Below are positions 1 to 11,990 of a DNA stretch of 64,000 nucleotides, one piece after another; position 1 is the stretch's first letter, and every line of letters starts with the position of its first letter. Made by a program: the position numbers and the translations under genes. The notes beneath the pieces are model-generated. The model did not search any database. It was not told the origin of the DNA and worked only from the letters and a program-made list of their open reading frames with translations. Source of the DNA: Ampelocalamus luodianensis (Eukaryota; Streptophyta; Magnoliopsida; Poales; Poaceae); contig CM070628.1 in the NCBI GenBank assembly GCA_036346255.1, positions 26,861,840 to 26,925,839 on the forward strand, given 5' to 3'.

Positions 1-435
1 GTACTCCATCACCGACTTACGCCTTGCTTGAGCGCGAAACTCCTTCTTCTTCACTTCATCAAGCCGGCAGGATGTGAGCTCGACTAACGCCGTCCGAACT
101 CATCCCAAGAGACAAAGGTGGCCGGCGGGTCGCATGGCCAAGAAGTTCTCCCACCAGAGAGTGCCCCTCGGCCGATGGGAGGCAAAGAGTGCCCCGCCCC
201 GGTCCAGCATCGAGCAACGCCGAGCTTACGCCAACTCGACGCAGCCACCATTCGCGCCCAATGGGTCCTCGACTGAGAACGGGGGCCGAAAGCGAAGAAA
301 CTCGCAAGGCCCCACGGATCGATGTCCACCCCGCCCGATCCCGAGGCACCGAAAGGGCGGAGGTGTTGCGCGCAATAACATCCAGCAGACCCTCCGCCTC
401 CGAACGTTGCGCTAATCTGAGAAGGACTCAACCAT
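1..435 (-). pseudogene. Broken gag of a Tekay-type gypsy element (element A)
   Basis: Minus-strand gag of an LTR retrotransposon, the structural capsid protein. A start codon lies at 435. Conserved pieces occur in different frames: a tryptophan-containing stretch (WWENFLAMRPAG), and nearer the window edge KKKEF followed by SVMEY, typical of the capsid region of plant gypsy gag where KKEFLxLxQG precedes SVxEY. Because the pieces change frame, small indels have broken the gene. It is placed correctly downstream (in minus orientation) of the PBS at 1260-1271 and the LTR at 1276-6268. It is cut by the left edge of the window, so pol cannot be assessed. Family assignment to Tekay/Del is by LTR style and gag motifs. 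Confidence 0.6.
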
Positions 436-1259
436 GGTCTGAGGAGGCTAAGCTCTCATCCAAACCAGTCACCGACCACTACCGCTACGAGTACCTCCAC
501 CATCCTCGCTTTAAGAAACTTAGGTTAGAAACCAAAGCACTAACATTAGAAGTTGATGAAAGCGAAAAGCTAACGATTAGGGGAATGAGACATCACCCTA
601 ACCGAAAGCCAAAAACAGCAAGTAATAACTTTAAATGTTTCCAAAGAAGTTCCAAAACAGCAAGGAAACTCCAAACCAAGCTCAACTTCTCAATGCCATT
701 AACCCGTATTGAATGAACGAGTAATAGTGTGAGAAGATAAAAATTCCAGCTCACTACAACCAGCCTAACACTACTCAAGAACAAGGTTAAGGCGATAAAA
801 ATAACGTTAGATACTTAGCTAACTAGTATCACATCTTACCCTTTTATTCCCACAAGTTTTACTTGATTAACCTCTCATTTTCTACCCTGGTTAGAACCTC
901 TGAGCTTGCTGTCCGGAAACTGAATGATCGCTGTCCAGATTTCGCATCCAAGCCTCCTAATTGAAATCTTCAACTTCGGAAGCTTCAAAACCTTGTAGAG
1001 GGCGGCTAACATTTCAATTTGCCAAGCTCATTGGTCCCAAAACCCAATTAATCGATAATGACTATCTTTTGAGAGAAGGAAAGGGGAAAATACTTTTTTT
1101 AAAACTCAAATTAGAGCAAGACGAGAGAAGAAAGCTAAGATAGGTAAGGAATAAAATCCGAGAACTTACTTAAGCTTTCACAAATCATTCGATCCTTTGA
1201 AAATAAGGTTTTCAAAATATCCTAAGGACGATCAAGCTTGGGTTACTACGGTCGGAATG
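436..1259 (-). other. Untranslated leader of element A
   Basis: Sequence between the primer-binding site and the gag start of element A. It is AT-rich and has no sustained reading frame on the minus strand. The short plus-strand ORF around 189-716 is antisense to leader and gag and is treated as chance. Confidence 0.5.
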
Positions 1260-1271
1260 GCTCTGATACCA
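1260..1271 (-). other. Primer-binding site, methionine tRNA type (element A)
   Basis: The minus strand reads TGGTATCAGAGC, the classical plant retrotransposon PBS complementary to the 3' end of initiator methionine tRNA. It lies 4 nt inside the LTR edge at 1276, so the element reads leftward and the LTR at 1276-6268 is its 5' LTR. Confidence 0.9.
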
Positions 1272-3449
1272 ACTTTGTGAGGACCCCGGTTTATTCGGCT
1301 TGTACTGTTTAACCATCCACTTGGTCCTAACAAAGACAAATCAAATAAACTAAGCTCTCGAGATATGTATACTTCTAAAAATGCAGATATACACCCCGCT
1401 ACAAAATCATGCATCAATTCCATTCATACACATAGAGCCAAGCAAAAGCAACAATCAAAGACATAGATAATATAAAGAGAGTTATTACAAAAGAGAGGCC
1501 GACCGCCAAAATTCATAAAGATAAGTAAATACACAATGAAGCAAATGGCCATAAGATGGCGATAAACAAAGCCAATCGGTGTGCCTTTACCCACAAGGCA
1601 ACCAACCGACCGCCAAGCTAATCGTCCCAAACAACAAGAACATACCACAAAAGTGAGGCCCTTGGGGCTCACCTTCTTCCTCTGCAACAATTAATATTAA
1701 GCAAAGCGTATGAGTACAAAACTTGTTTTTGTACTGCAAGACCGACGTGTGAGATAATGTAACTATAATTAACTACATGCAAGCTTTATTTAAGTGGATG
1801 AGGCTTTGGACTTATTTTCAAAGATAAAGCAAGTTTTCATTTACAATAAGGTAATAGATTCAAAGCAAGTTTGCAATTAACTTTTATTGTTCAAATAAAA
1901 GAGAGACAAAAATAACATAGATAGAGAACAACACCAACCTAGAAGTGACTAACCCATAGTCACCACAACAATAGCATGAAGTACCCTTCATACCACCCAT
2001 GTCAAGTTTAAGTTTTTAAAAGGTTGTAGTCTAGTTCTTGTGGAAATAACCAAGCGTGTCCATAACCTAGGACGAGGCTATTCAATAGTTTTAACCTCGC
2101 AGGTGTACCAATGTACCCACACGATAGACCGCCTTTCCACCACCACACGGTTAGCACACTTCCTTTGGTATGCGAGCATGGCTAAGTCTAACAAGACGCT
2201 TTCCAATGGACGATGCTAATTAAGAGCCGCAACCCACTGGAGAAGGACACATTCGACACCCTAACCGGTCCGCCAATGCTCCTCCAAACACCACACACAA
2301 GAACACACCCACCAACCACTCATAATTAACACCTCCCAAAGTACTTAGTCAAGAGAGGTTCCATATCCCCTCGTGGTTAGCACGCACAATTGCTTGGATC
2401 AATGGCACAAGTAACTCGGTCCTTAGGGACTTAGGCACCATTCCACACACCCAACCGATCACATCAACATACCATTGTGCCCAAGTCAAGGTATAGTTTT
2501 GTTTTCAGTTTTGATTTATAAATCAATAAAACACAAGGGTTGGACATAATGGAATAATATAAGTATTTAGGTGATCAAGATCACCGACTAAGTCGATGAT
2601 CGCCCAATACTACCGATGCTAGGCATGGCTAAGCAATATTTATTCGAATCTACTAAGTGACAAGAGCTCATCCAACGAACTCTACTCACAAAGAAATAAC
2701 CTAGGCTCGTGTAGTAGAGGATAATTATTTACCTACAGATTATGCAACTAGAGGTCTAACTAATCAATTTAACAACAAAATAGCAATGCATACATAGAAG
2801 TTAAACAAAATATTAGACTTTAAAAGTAATGGGATTAATGGGAGATGATCAAATCGCTTGTTCGCTTGTTGTTGCTCAATTTGTTATGAGGGTCGTTTCT
2901 CGGATTACCGCAAATATCGAATCCTAAGCGAAAGAGCTAAAACAACCAATAAGACGAGCAACACTTAAACAAAAGAGCAAGCAAAATTATCCAAATGTGA
3001 CTAAATTTATACACAAGGTAAAATACGAACATACCTAGACATAGAAACTGAAAACTTAATTTGGATTTGTGGTGCAAAAGATATTCTCTAAAAACCTATT
3101 TTCTACCATAATTAGCACAGAGCAAAAACATTTTCTAGAAAGATTTTGAAGCTGAAATTTTTATGGTAGCTACCTACTGGTATAGTGGTAACCCATATAA
3201 AATTTCAGGTCATTTGGAGTTATATTGAAAGAGTTATGATTTTTCTAAGTTTTAAATCTAAGACACGATTAATTTTAGTATTAAAGACTATCAGAAAACC
3301 TATACTAAGCTAAAGTACTTTAACAGATGCATTTATAGAACTTTAGTTTGTTAAATTTGGAGCTACAGAGAAAAAGATATGAAATTTTGAAGTTTAAACC
3401 AATTAATATGTGCAATTAAAAGCTCTCGGACTAAACTGAAAACCAACAA

Positions 3450-4345
3450 ATCGGGAGGTCGTGGGCGTTGATCAAAGATCGCACGGCTCACGAGCTCGAT
3501 GCTAAAACCCGCACGAGCACCGGCGCAAAGACCTCATCGCGCCTAATGGAGGTCTTAACCGCTGATATTGAATCCAACGGCTCCGCCATCGGATGCACAA
3601 CAGACGCGCGAAGGAGCTCGCAAGACTAGGGAGGTCGTGGCCATCGATCCGATCTGGCGGCCCGAGCCCACGAGGAGGTCCTACGCTAACTCGCTAAGGG
3701 GAGGTCTGGACGGTTAAGATTTCCCAAGGGGAGGTCTTAACGGTCTAGATCTGAGCGGAGAGAGGACCTAAACGGTGCTTAACAGCGAGAGGTCTTCACG
3801 GCTAGGATCTCACCGAGGAGGTCCTAACGGTCGAGATTTCTCTCGGGAGGTCCTCCAACACACGGCTTATCAGAGAGATCTGATGGCTCGGATCTCCATG
3901 GGAGAGGTCCCGAGTGGTCCAGATCTAGGCGGGGAGGTCCTCATGGTTAAGACCAGCACGAGGAGGTCCTGAGGTTCTCTTTACCAAGAGACCAGGGGTG
4001 GTCTTTTGCAAAAGAGGACCTTGGTGGGGTGGCTCAGGGTGGTTTTTAGAAACGACTAAGGAAGGACTTTTGCAAAGAGGACCCCAAGGAGGTCCGAGAG
4101 GGCGGTTTTGACAAAACGACCGGGTGACCTTTTGCACAGTGGACCTCAAGCGTGTCTTTGCAAAGAGGACCCCGGGAGGAGGGTGATCCTAGCGGTGGGA
4201 TTTAACCTACTGAGGTCTTTAACGGCCAGATTCTATATGGTGGAGGTCCAGAGACTTAGGATTTTTCGAAAAGATCCTAAGGCCCAGATCTGAACTTGGA
4301 GAGGTCGTGAATGTACTAAGATTAGCCCGAGGAGGTCCTAGAGTG
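3450..4345. repeat. GAGGTC-rich degenerate repeat field in LTR A
   Basis: GAGGTC, or GAGGTCC followed by TAACGG, recurs dozens of times at irregular spacing of roughly 25-50 bp. AGATCT or GGATCT often lies between copies. This is a degenerate short-period repeat expansion within the LTR. No protein reading is supported. Confidence 0.7.
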
Positions 4346-5136
4346 GTTTTAATGGTGCAGACCTCCAGATACACAAGCGCTAAGACGATTTAATGCATCG
4401 AATAATTGACAATAAATGAATCTAAAAGGAACACTTAATGACTAAGGCCCCGCCTACACGCATGCTGACTCCACGGAACAAGTTAGGACACAATTAATGC
4501 ACCAATGATGAGTATTGATTTGAGCATTAAAGTGGTCCTAAGAATATGACGAAAACGGGAGGTTTTGAACCGACAAAACCCGAAGGCAGCACAGCGTTGC
4601 ACGCCGCGACGTGGATCTCCACGGCGGAAACCAAAGGCACTGATGAGCTCCAAATAGGACGGAGAACCTAAGGGTGCCAAAAGCTACACCAAAAGCACCA
4701 CCAACCGGCGGCTAACCGGAGATAACCGCCGGGGACCAAATACGGCCGAAACTGAAAACCGAAGAGGTCTAAAAGAATAGGGATTTGATATCAAATATCG
4801 ACCGTGGAATGAAGGGGAGCTAGAGGTGGCCGCAAGAGCTCCGGTGAAGGGGAGGTCGCCGAGGCGAAGAAGACGACGCCCCGCCACGAACCGCACGCCC
4901 CACTTTATCAACCTCTGTGAAGGTCAAACAAAGCAAGTCAGAGAGGCTCAAGGTGACCAAGGGAACAAGATGACTGCCAACAACTACAATAATGAACCAC
5001 GGAGCTCAAGGGTCGCCGGAGAGCTCCAAGGTCGAGCAATGGTGGCAGAGGTTTTCGGGTGACTTGAGCTCAAGAGCAGAGAAAGAACTAGGTGCAAGAG
5101 AGTGACTAAAAGAACTAAGAGAGGAAGCTTGAGCTT

Positions 5137-5144
5137 CAAATATA
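5137..5144 (-). promoter_or_regulatory. TATA-like box of LTR A
   Basis: The minus strand reads TATATTTG within a CG-rich context (CCACGGC just upstream), the expected place for the core promoter of a minus-oriented LTR. Only position and sequence support it. Confidence 0.4.
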
Positions 5145-5399
5145 GCCGTGGGAAGGGTGACAAAGTCACCGTGCACCGAGACCAAGTACACGAAACCGAT
5201 GGGAGTAGGTTGTCGTGAGACTTTTGAGCAAAGGTGCCGCTGACATTTAATGTTGGCAAGACATAGCCGCTTGTCACCCAAAGTTGACAAGGCACCGCTC
5301 TCCACCGCCATGCACAAAATTTGATAACGCCCATGCCCACCCGACGCTGAGAGGACCAGTCAAGGAGCTCAACGGCTAAAATCCATCTGCACCGAGCCC

Positions 5400-5690
5400 C
5401 ACTAGGAGGTCGTGAGTCGATGGATTGAAATCCAAGGGCTCGGATCTTGAGCCCGTGACAGAGGTCCTAACACTAGGGAGGTCTGAGCCACGATCTCAAG
5501 AGAGATGGCCCACGATCACCCAAGCGCTAGGGGTGGTCGTGGAGGTCCGAGGAGGTCGCCAGTGTGGTCTTTGCAAAGGTGCAAAGGAGGTCCCGGGAGG
5601 CCTCGAGGGTTGTCTTTGTAAAAGAACCCGAGGAGGTCGTGCGGGTGGAGGTCCTTTACAAAGACCCGAGGAGGTCTTTGAGCGCCGGAT
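5400..5690. repeat. Second GAGGTC repeat field in LTR A
   Basis: A further cluster of GGAGGTC units, for example around 5540-5560, 5585-5605 and 5628-5680, separated from the main field by about 1 kb of LTR sequence that includes the TATA-like box. It appears to be the same repeat type. Confidence 0.65.
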
Positions 5691-6268
5691 TTAAAATCCA
5701 ACGCCCGCACTACCCGTGTCCAATGCCCGAGCCCGACACTCGCTAAGCGGCTCGGCAGACCAAGACTGAGGTCCGAGTCCAAGTCCGACTCGGACTGTGG
5801 CTTGGGGTTTAATTTGAACTGAATCTTGAAGGGACTTTTAGAGCTAGCAAACTAGCTCCAAATTCTATGAAATTTTGACAAGAGCTTGCTAACCTTGAGT
5901 TGGACCTTGTATAAAATTTTTAGGAGTTTTTGTGTTGTACATTTTCCCCAAAATTTATACAATGTTCTGTTTAAGGTTTGACTTCCTCTAAAATACTCAA
6001 ACAATTTCTAAAAATTGTGAAATTTTCCAGAGGGGCCACATACCATCCCAAGAACTTAGGAAAAACATTTACAGGAGATGATCAAGATATTCGACAAGAT
6101 TGTTTTTGGAGGATCAAGATTTGGATCCAAAAGACTTGTGACTTTGTATTCCCATACTCTTGTACAATAATTGTTTAGTACACGCAGAAATACATGATGT
6201 AAGAAAAAGTTTTAATTTCTACTCATTTTCTTACACTTACACCACAAGTTGAAATTGGGGATGTTACA

Positions 6269-6620
6269 ATGAGCAACAAGCAAAGGGATTCTTAGTAGCT
6301 GTCACTCTAGCTGTTTAGCATGCAACAAGAATTACATTTCAATTCTCAATAAGTTTTGTACACTTCATTGCCAAATCATTTGCATGCAGTGAAGAGCTCA
6401 AGGTCCAAATCATTTGCATGCAGTGAATCCAACAAAACTAATTGCATCATTCATACAATCTCCACCACCAAAGTGTCACAATTTCAACAATTAAAATGGA
6501 TTAATATGTATTTCATTAGCATGCATTATTGGTTTCAAAACATTTCCATAATATATTGTACTTGGAAAATCTAATTTGAGGTGAACATACACATCAAAAT
6601 TCACATTTCAATTCAATCAG
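6269..6620. other. Unassigned AT-rich segment
   Basis: Lies between LTR A and the plus-oriented LTR. No coding signal. A direct repeat of about 24 bp containing ATTTGCATGCAGTGAA occurs twice (near 6374-6398 and 6407-6428). Confidence 0.4.
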
Positions 6621-8415
6621 TGTTAAAAGTTGTGATCATTATCTCAAACCAATTTAATTAAATACTACATTAGTTTTCATGAATAAATATAATTTTTCCA
6701 AAACTTTGGGACTGGTTTGAACCTATAAAAATTCAAACGCCATTAAAAGACCTAGCCTAAGTTTGAATTTATAAACTACAAAATGTATCATGAATAGTAG
6801 GGTTCAATAATTTGTATGGAAACTAGGTTATCCCAGAACCCCACAAATTATTTCATGATTTTAGGAAATTTATTTCTATTTTTAAGCCCCTCGGTCAAGT
6901 GGGAAAAACAATTTAAATCTCACCAAATCTAAACTTAGACTCGAAAGATCGTTGAGCGACTCGAGTCCGACTCGCCACATGACTCTGGTCGAGCCCACTA
7001 GTTGCACCTTCGCATGCAATTGTCGGATCAAGGTTCGACGATCCGCATCTCGCTATCGTTGGCTAGTTCAAAACAGCGCCAGATCTCTCCTTCGATCCCG
7101 ATCTAACCGTCCGCTTTGAGCCACGTGGCGCTGCGCTGCCTGCGCGTGAGTCGCCGACGCCTTGGGCCCGCGCCGTCGTTCTGTCTTCCTCCTTCGGCGA
7201 CGCCGCGCAGAGATGAGTTCCATGCGGCCGAGGCCATCTCGCCCGAGCCGCTATGGATTCCGACGTTGTCAATCCACCGCCCCATTTGACCACTCCTGGA
7301 GCTTCCCCGTCTCACGCCGCCTCCACTCCGTCTTCTTCCCGGGCATAACACCCCTTGGCACCCCCTCATTTCCCCTCACTTCTTCTCTGTTGACTAAGAA
7401 GGAGGAAGCTCGCCTGTGCTCCTCGCTTGGGTAAGCTTCCATCGGGTGTTTTCCCTCTCTTCTATCTTCTATGACGTTTCCATTTTTTGCTAAGCTCAGC
7501 TCCTATCTTGCCTTGTAGCCTCTGGTTCATCTTCGAGCTCTCTGTCGAGTCCAGAGCGTGCTCCCGAAGACACCTCGTGCCATTTCTCACTTCTAGAAGG
7601 TATTATCCTCAATCCTCCGCGTCACCTTACGTGCTTGAGACCACTGATCTAAACCCCTCGATCAATTTCATGGTTGCATGATAGGCTTCTATTGAATTGA
7701 AGATTGTCCCATTTTCGGCCGTGGAGCAACCTTTCCTCTCCCACTTCATTTTGGTAAGCCTTTTATTCGATTCCTTGCTTCTATAGCTTCCACAGATGAT
7801 CTGTGAGCCTTCTTGATCATTCATTCCACTTGGTTTTGCTCAGGGAATCTTCTCCCGGCCGTGCCATCGTCATCTTCTTCTCCGGCGCCGTCGTTGCTCC
7901 AGACGTCTCCAAGTTTCCCCGAGCTTCCTCCTAGCTCAGGTAACCTCCTAGTAGCTCCTAGGACCCGGCACCCGCTGGTTTGCGCTGCGGAGCTTCACTT
8001 TGCCAAATGCATTTTTGCCGTATCTAGCGCCGCTGCCGACCGGCCAGCCGCTCGGGCGGCTCAGTCGTCGGGACTACTTCCTTTAGGAGCGCAACCCTAT
8101 TGTGCATCTAAACATGCTCGTGGTTCACGCCGCCGTGGCCGGAATCGCCAGCAAGCCGCCGGTGAAACGCGCGGGGACGAAATCCCGTTGTCGTACGCCG
8201 ACCATCACTGTAGCACGTCATTAGCGTTAACGGTAACATTAGCATTTAATTGATGTCGGAAATGAACGATTAAGTCCACTGACGTGTGGACCCAAGGCAT
8301 TAAACACGTGCTAAGAAACTAAATGAACTAGAGTCGATCTGGACCGTCAGATGCGAAAGGAACGGTTTGGATCTGAGGGACGTTCGGGCCGTTCCGATTG
8401 CACCTCGACTGTGGA

Positions 8416-8436
8416 CCGTTGGATCTTGATCCAACG
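8416..8436. repeat. Perfect-arm palindrome in LTR
   Basis: CGTTGGAT and ATCCAACG arms around a 4-nt centre. The same kind of palindrome is found in LTR B at 22,612-22,633 and 27,509-27,530, so it is a conserved LTR motif and not a chance hairpin. Confidence 0.6.
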
Positions 8437-10575
8437 ACTCGCAATCGTAGCTCTAGGATGCACGTGCGTGCGCCTCGCAGTGGGCCGCTGACGAGCGGGC
8501 CCGCTGGTCAGTGACCGTGGCTAGCTGAGCCTCGGTGAGAAAAGTAGCAAATTGTTTATAAAATCCGAAAATCATTTACTTGCATACTAAAAAATATGTA
8601 TAACTTTGAAAATACATAACTAATTCATTTTAACTCCAAAATGAGTGAAACCACTACGATAATTTTCAAATTTAATGAACTGTATATAAAAATTGAGTTC
8701 AAACATGTCTCTGTAACAGAGAGCACTATTCTGGAAAATAAGCCTTTAACACTATTATTGTTACATTAGAAAAGGGTGATAACTTCAAAATTCATAAGTA
8801 ATTCATGGAAACTCCAAAACAGTGAAATCAATTTTGGTAATTTATATTTCAAATGAACTTAATTATAAAATGATTTCAAACTTACCTCTAGCACAGAAAC
8901 TATAGTTTGAGGGAATTGATCTTTAAAGGTATTATTTTGTCTTGAAAATGTCATAACTTTAGAAATCAATAACTAAATCATGAAAATTCCAATTGGAGCA
9001 AACTCAACTGTTTTGAACTTGTAATAATATTGCCTTTTTATCCATATGATCGTTGTACTCACCACTGCTCTACAAATTTTCACCTCATAATTAAATACTT
9101 AATGAGGGCATATTGCAATCTGAAATTCAAACTACCATAACTTTCGCATACTAAATCCAAATGAAATAATTATTTCACCAAAAATCATCTAAAAGCATGA
9201 CTTAGCTACTGTGGAAAAATCATGCATTTTTGAGCATTTTGGTTTTTGAGATGTTTTCTCGGTATTTATTTGATGTTGTTTTATTATAGATCCCGAGCTT
9301 ATTGATATCGACACTTACGCTACTGAGAGTGAGCAGCTATTGTACCAGCAAGGCAAGCATCATTTGAACTTTCTTTTGCATCATATTTGATCCCAGTTTC
9401 GGTTAAGATAGTGCAATGATAATTGCTTGCATGCTATTTTGATTATGTCAATATTTTTGTGACGTGTAGTTTAGTTATGTCCTATGCTTGAGGTTAATCT
9501 TGAATTATGCCAACTCCTATATGCTTAAGATAGGATGTGTGAATTATGGGTTATAGAATTGCTTAGCCATGCAAGTCTAGATACGGTAGTTCGATCGTCG
9601 GGAATAACCCGGCGGTTTTGGGATAAACACAACTCTCATTTTATGATTTATACTCAGACCTTTGTAGCTGTTTTATGAGTTAAATTTTTGTCATTTTAAA
9701 ATGAGATTTGGTCTGGACAAGTGCTGGTTAGTGATGGTGTCTTTGTGCACGAGCATTGGGTATGTGGAATGACTTGTCTGGACAGTTAAGGACCGAGCTT
9801 TGAGTACCTGCGGTTCAAGCAACATTCGTCCGCCACACGCGGTTGGGAGCCGTGTGGTTAAGTAGGGGGAGGTTCCTATTGGTCTAAGTCTCATGGTGGT
9901 GTAGGGGCACTTGTGTTTGATCATCTGTCCGTAGGAGCCGATGTAATGTTCTATAGTGTGCACGGGAGCACCATTTACCCTTCGTTGCATCGGTATATCC
10001 AATATAACTTGTGAGCCCCCTAGCAAGTGCTATCAGACGCTTGTACTAGGCAAGGAACTATCTCACAAGGGAGACTTAGCTCAATAGGGTCTTCTTGCTG
10101 AAAATGACCATATCTTGATTTACCCTACCTACATACCATAGGAAGTATGTTATATTTAGAGGCATCCGAGGCTTACGGGCTAATCAAGTCGTGTGGTAAA
10201 GTAGTACACCCCGCAGGGTTATAAATCTATTTGAATAGCCGTGTCCCGGTTATGGACGCACCGCTTGAGTTAGTGGCTGCTTAGGGTTAGATTTTTGAAC
10301 TGAGGTTTTGTGGTTGAACTTGGTATTTGTCATGAATGGGATATTCATGTGTTTAGTGTATCAAAGTGGGCTGCCACTTTGGTGTTTGTTTGATTCAATG
10401 GTTACCATTAAAAATGTTGTATCACTTACTTTACTTCTACTTCAAATCTGATTTCAAATGGGCACATGAAAAACTAGTATGTGTAGGATGTGAATTGTTG
10501 CGTCTCTTTCGCAAAACTAAGCCAATATGAACCATCCTTTGAATGACCTTTATGCATAACTATTTGTATTTGTGT

Positions 10576-10600
10576 AAGACTTGCGAGTACCTTTGTACTC
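10576..10600 (+). promoter_or_regulatory. Conserved LTR hairpin GAGTAC...GTACTC
   Basis: Reads AAGACTTGCGAGTAC then CTTTGTACTC, giving a 6-bp stem and 4-nt loop. The same element, with the flanking AAGACTTGC or its complement, is recognisable in the other long LTRs of the window. A role in RNA 3' processing or packaging is only an inference. Confidence 0.5.
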
Positions 10601-11402
10601 AGCCAGATGTTTGCTGGCCTTTTCAGGTGAGGAAGATTATGAGACTGACGACCTCGTTAGTGTCGATGTAGACGACACATTTGAGTAGTGTGCTACCATT
10701 TAACCCCAGTCGGTTGCCGATGGGTGATGGGCATACCACTACTGGTCTTTTGCTTAATTTACTTGCTTCCTCTGCTACTTGATACTTTATTTTGATTTTG
10801 GCCATCGTACGCTTGTAATAAAGTCAGAGACCTTAACTATTATGCGGTATGTCTTTGAACTCTGTTGTATGTGTTGTATGGATGTAATCAACGTTGAATG
10901 AGAGTATGAGTATATTGGTCGCTGATCTTGGGAGCCAATATAAGTCATACTTGTTGTTAATGAATTCCCATTTAACTCACTAAGTGTAGTGCTTCGAATC
11001 GAAAGAGAACCGACAATCATGTAGTGCTCGCATGGGAGCAACGTGCATGATCGTCGGGACTCTAGTATTCAGTTAAGCCTTCCACTTAGGTTGAGTTAAG
11101 TTGGAATCCATTTACTGGAGACTTAGAGTTATGTCCTTAAGACCTTGATTAGTCTCGGTCTTACGGAGATAACCCGGGGTCCCCACAAACAGCTCCAGGT
11201 AAGAATAGACGGCGACACTCTCCTCCACTAGCTCCATTGCCTTCTCGAGGGGGGCGGCTGCAGCGGTGGCGGAGAGGTGCTCGGTGTCGACCCTACTAAA
11301 TTACCTCCAAATGTATACAAAAACTCCACATAAATAACTTGCAGTATACAAAAAATGTATGACCCTACTAAATTACCTCCAAATATGTGGAGTTCTTCGG
11401 TG

Positions 11403-11483
11403 GTTGGCCGGATCTGGAGCTCTTGGGCAGTTGGTCGGATCTGGAGCTCTTGGGCATTTGGCCGGATCTAGAGCTATTAGGGA
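11403..11483. repeat. 27-bp tandem repeat, 3 copies
   Basis: Three consecutive 27-bp units starting at 11403, 11430 and 11457. The core is GGATCTGGAGCTCTTGGGCA; the third copy has drifted. The period is a multiple of three, so minus-strand translations show a repeating SSRSGQ-type 9-residue motif. Confidence 0.8.
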
Positions 11484-11639
11484 CCGTGGCTTCGTCTTCG
11501 GTTATATGAACAGGGAGTCGGGGACTGCAAGAAGCACGGGCGTTCGGGAGATGGACAAACCGGCTTGGGAGGAAAACATTGTATAACAGAGAACTGAGAA
11601 CTAAGAAGAAATAGACAAACCGGCGCCCAGCTTGGATCT

Positions 11640-11990
11640 GGAGGAGCACGTTTGGGAGGAGCACGGTCGGATCTGGAGGAGGATGGGCCGGAGGAGGCGG
11701 CTGGGCGGGAGGACCAAAGGAGGCGACCGACGTTCGGGAGGAGCACGGGCGGATCTAGAGGAGGATGGGCCGGAGGAGGCAACCAACTTGAGGAGGCGGC
11801 TGGGCGGGAGGACCGGAGGAGGCGACCGACGTTCGGGAGGAGCACGTGCGGATCTGGAGGAGGATGGGCCGGAGGAGGCGACCAGCTTGAGGAGGCGGCT
11901 GGGCGGGAGGACCGGAGGAGGCAACCGGCTTTCGGGAGGAGCACGGGTGGATATGGAGGAGGATGGGCCGGTGGAGGCGACTGGCGTTGA
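11640..11990. repeat. 99-bp minisatellite, about 3.5 copies
   Basis: CTGGGCGGGAGGACC begins at 11701, 11800 and 11899, an exact 99-bp period. Each unit also has TTCGGGAGGAGCACG, GGATCTGGAGGAGG and GATGGGCCGGAGGAGG. The period of 33 codons keeps several frames open on both strands, which explains the overlapping 100-250-residue ORFs here (11,477-12,220). Those ORFs are low-complexity (RRLGGRTGGGDRR and similar) and match no family I recognise. Confidence 0.85.

Larger units (their letters stand above)
1276..6268 (-). repeat. 5' LTR of element A (about 5.0 kb, Tekay-type)
   Basis: On the minus strand the LTR starts TGTAACATCCCC (at 6268) and ends CCGGGGTCCTCACA (at 1276), giving canonical TG...CA ends. 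Its length of 4,993 bp agrees with solo LTR B (20,089-28,179, about 5.04 kb after removing its nested insertion), and the two share both termini and most of the outer sequence, for example the stretches near 5,820-6,268 and 27,700-28,179. A minus-strand TATA-like box is at 5137-5144. Short GC-rich ORFs inside it (3775-5062) are not conserved genes. The middle carries a GAGGTC repeat field not seen in LTR B. Confidence 0.85.
6621..11187 (+). repeat. Plus-oriented long gypsy-type LTR (probably solo or truncated)
   Basis: The right end reads CCGGGGTCCCCACA at 11187, the mirror image of the TGTGAGGACCCCGG edge of LTRs A and B, so this is the same superfamily in opposite orientation. The conserved hairpin GAGTAC-CTTT-GTACTC is at 10585-10600. 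A GC-rich central part (about 7000-8250) and an AT-rich part with three diverged repeats of about 180 bp (about 8580-9110) match the general design of these LTRs. The left edge is uncertain: I see no TGTAACATCCC start. A TGT at 6621 flanked by ATCAG compares with AACAG after 11187, which would be an imperfect TSD. No PBS follows 11187, so it is not a 5' LTR. No real gene is seen. Confidence 0.55.

Noticed and set aside
59..716. Overlapping ORFs of 96-175 codons near the left edge
   Set aside because: Plus-strand frames are antisense to a broken gag; only the minus strand shows gag motifs.
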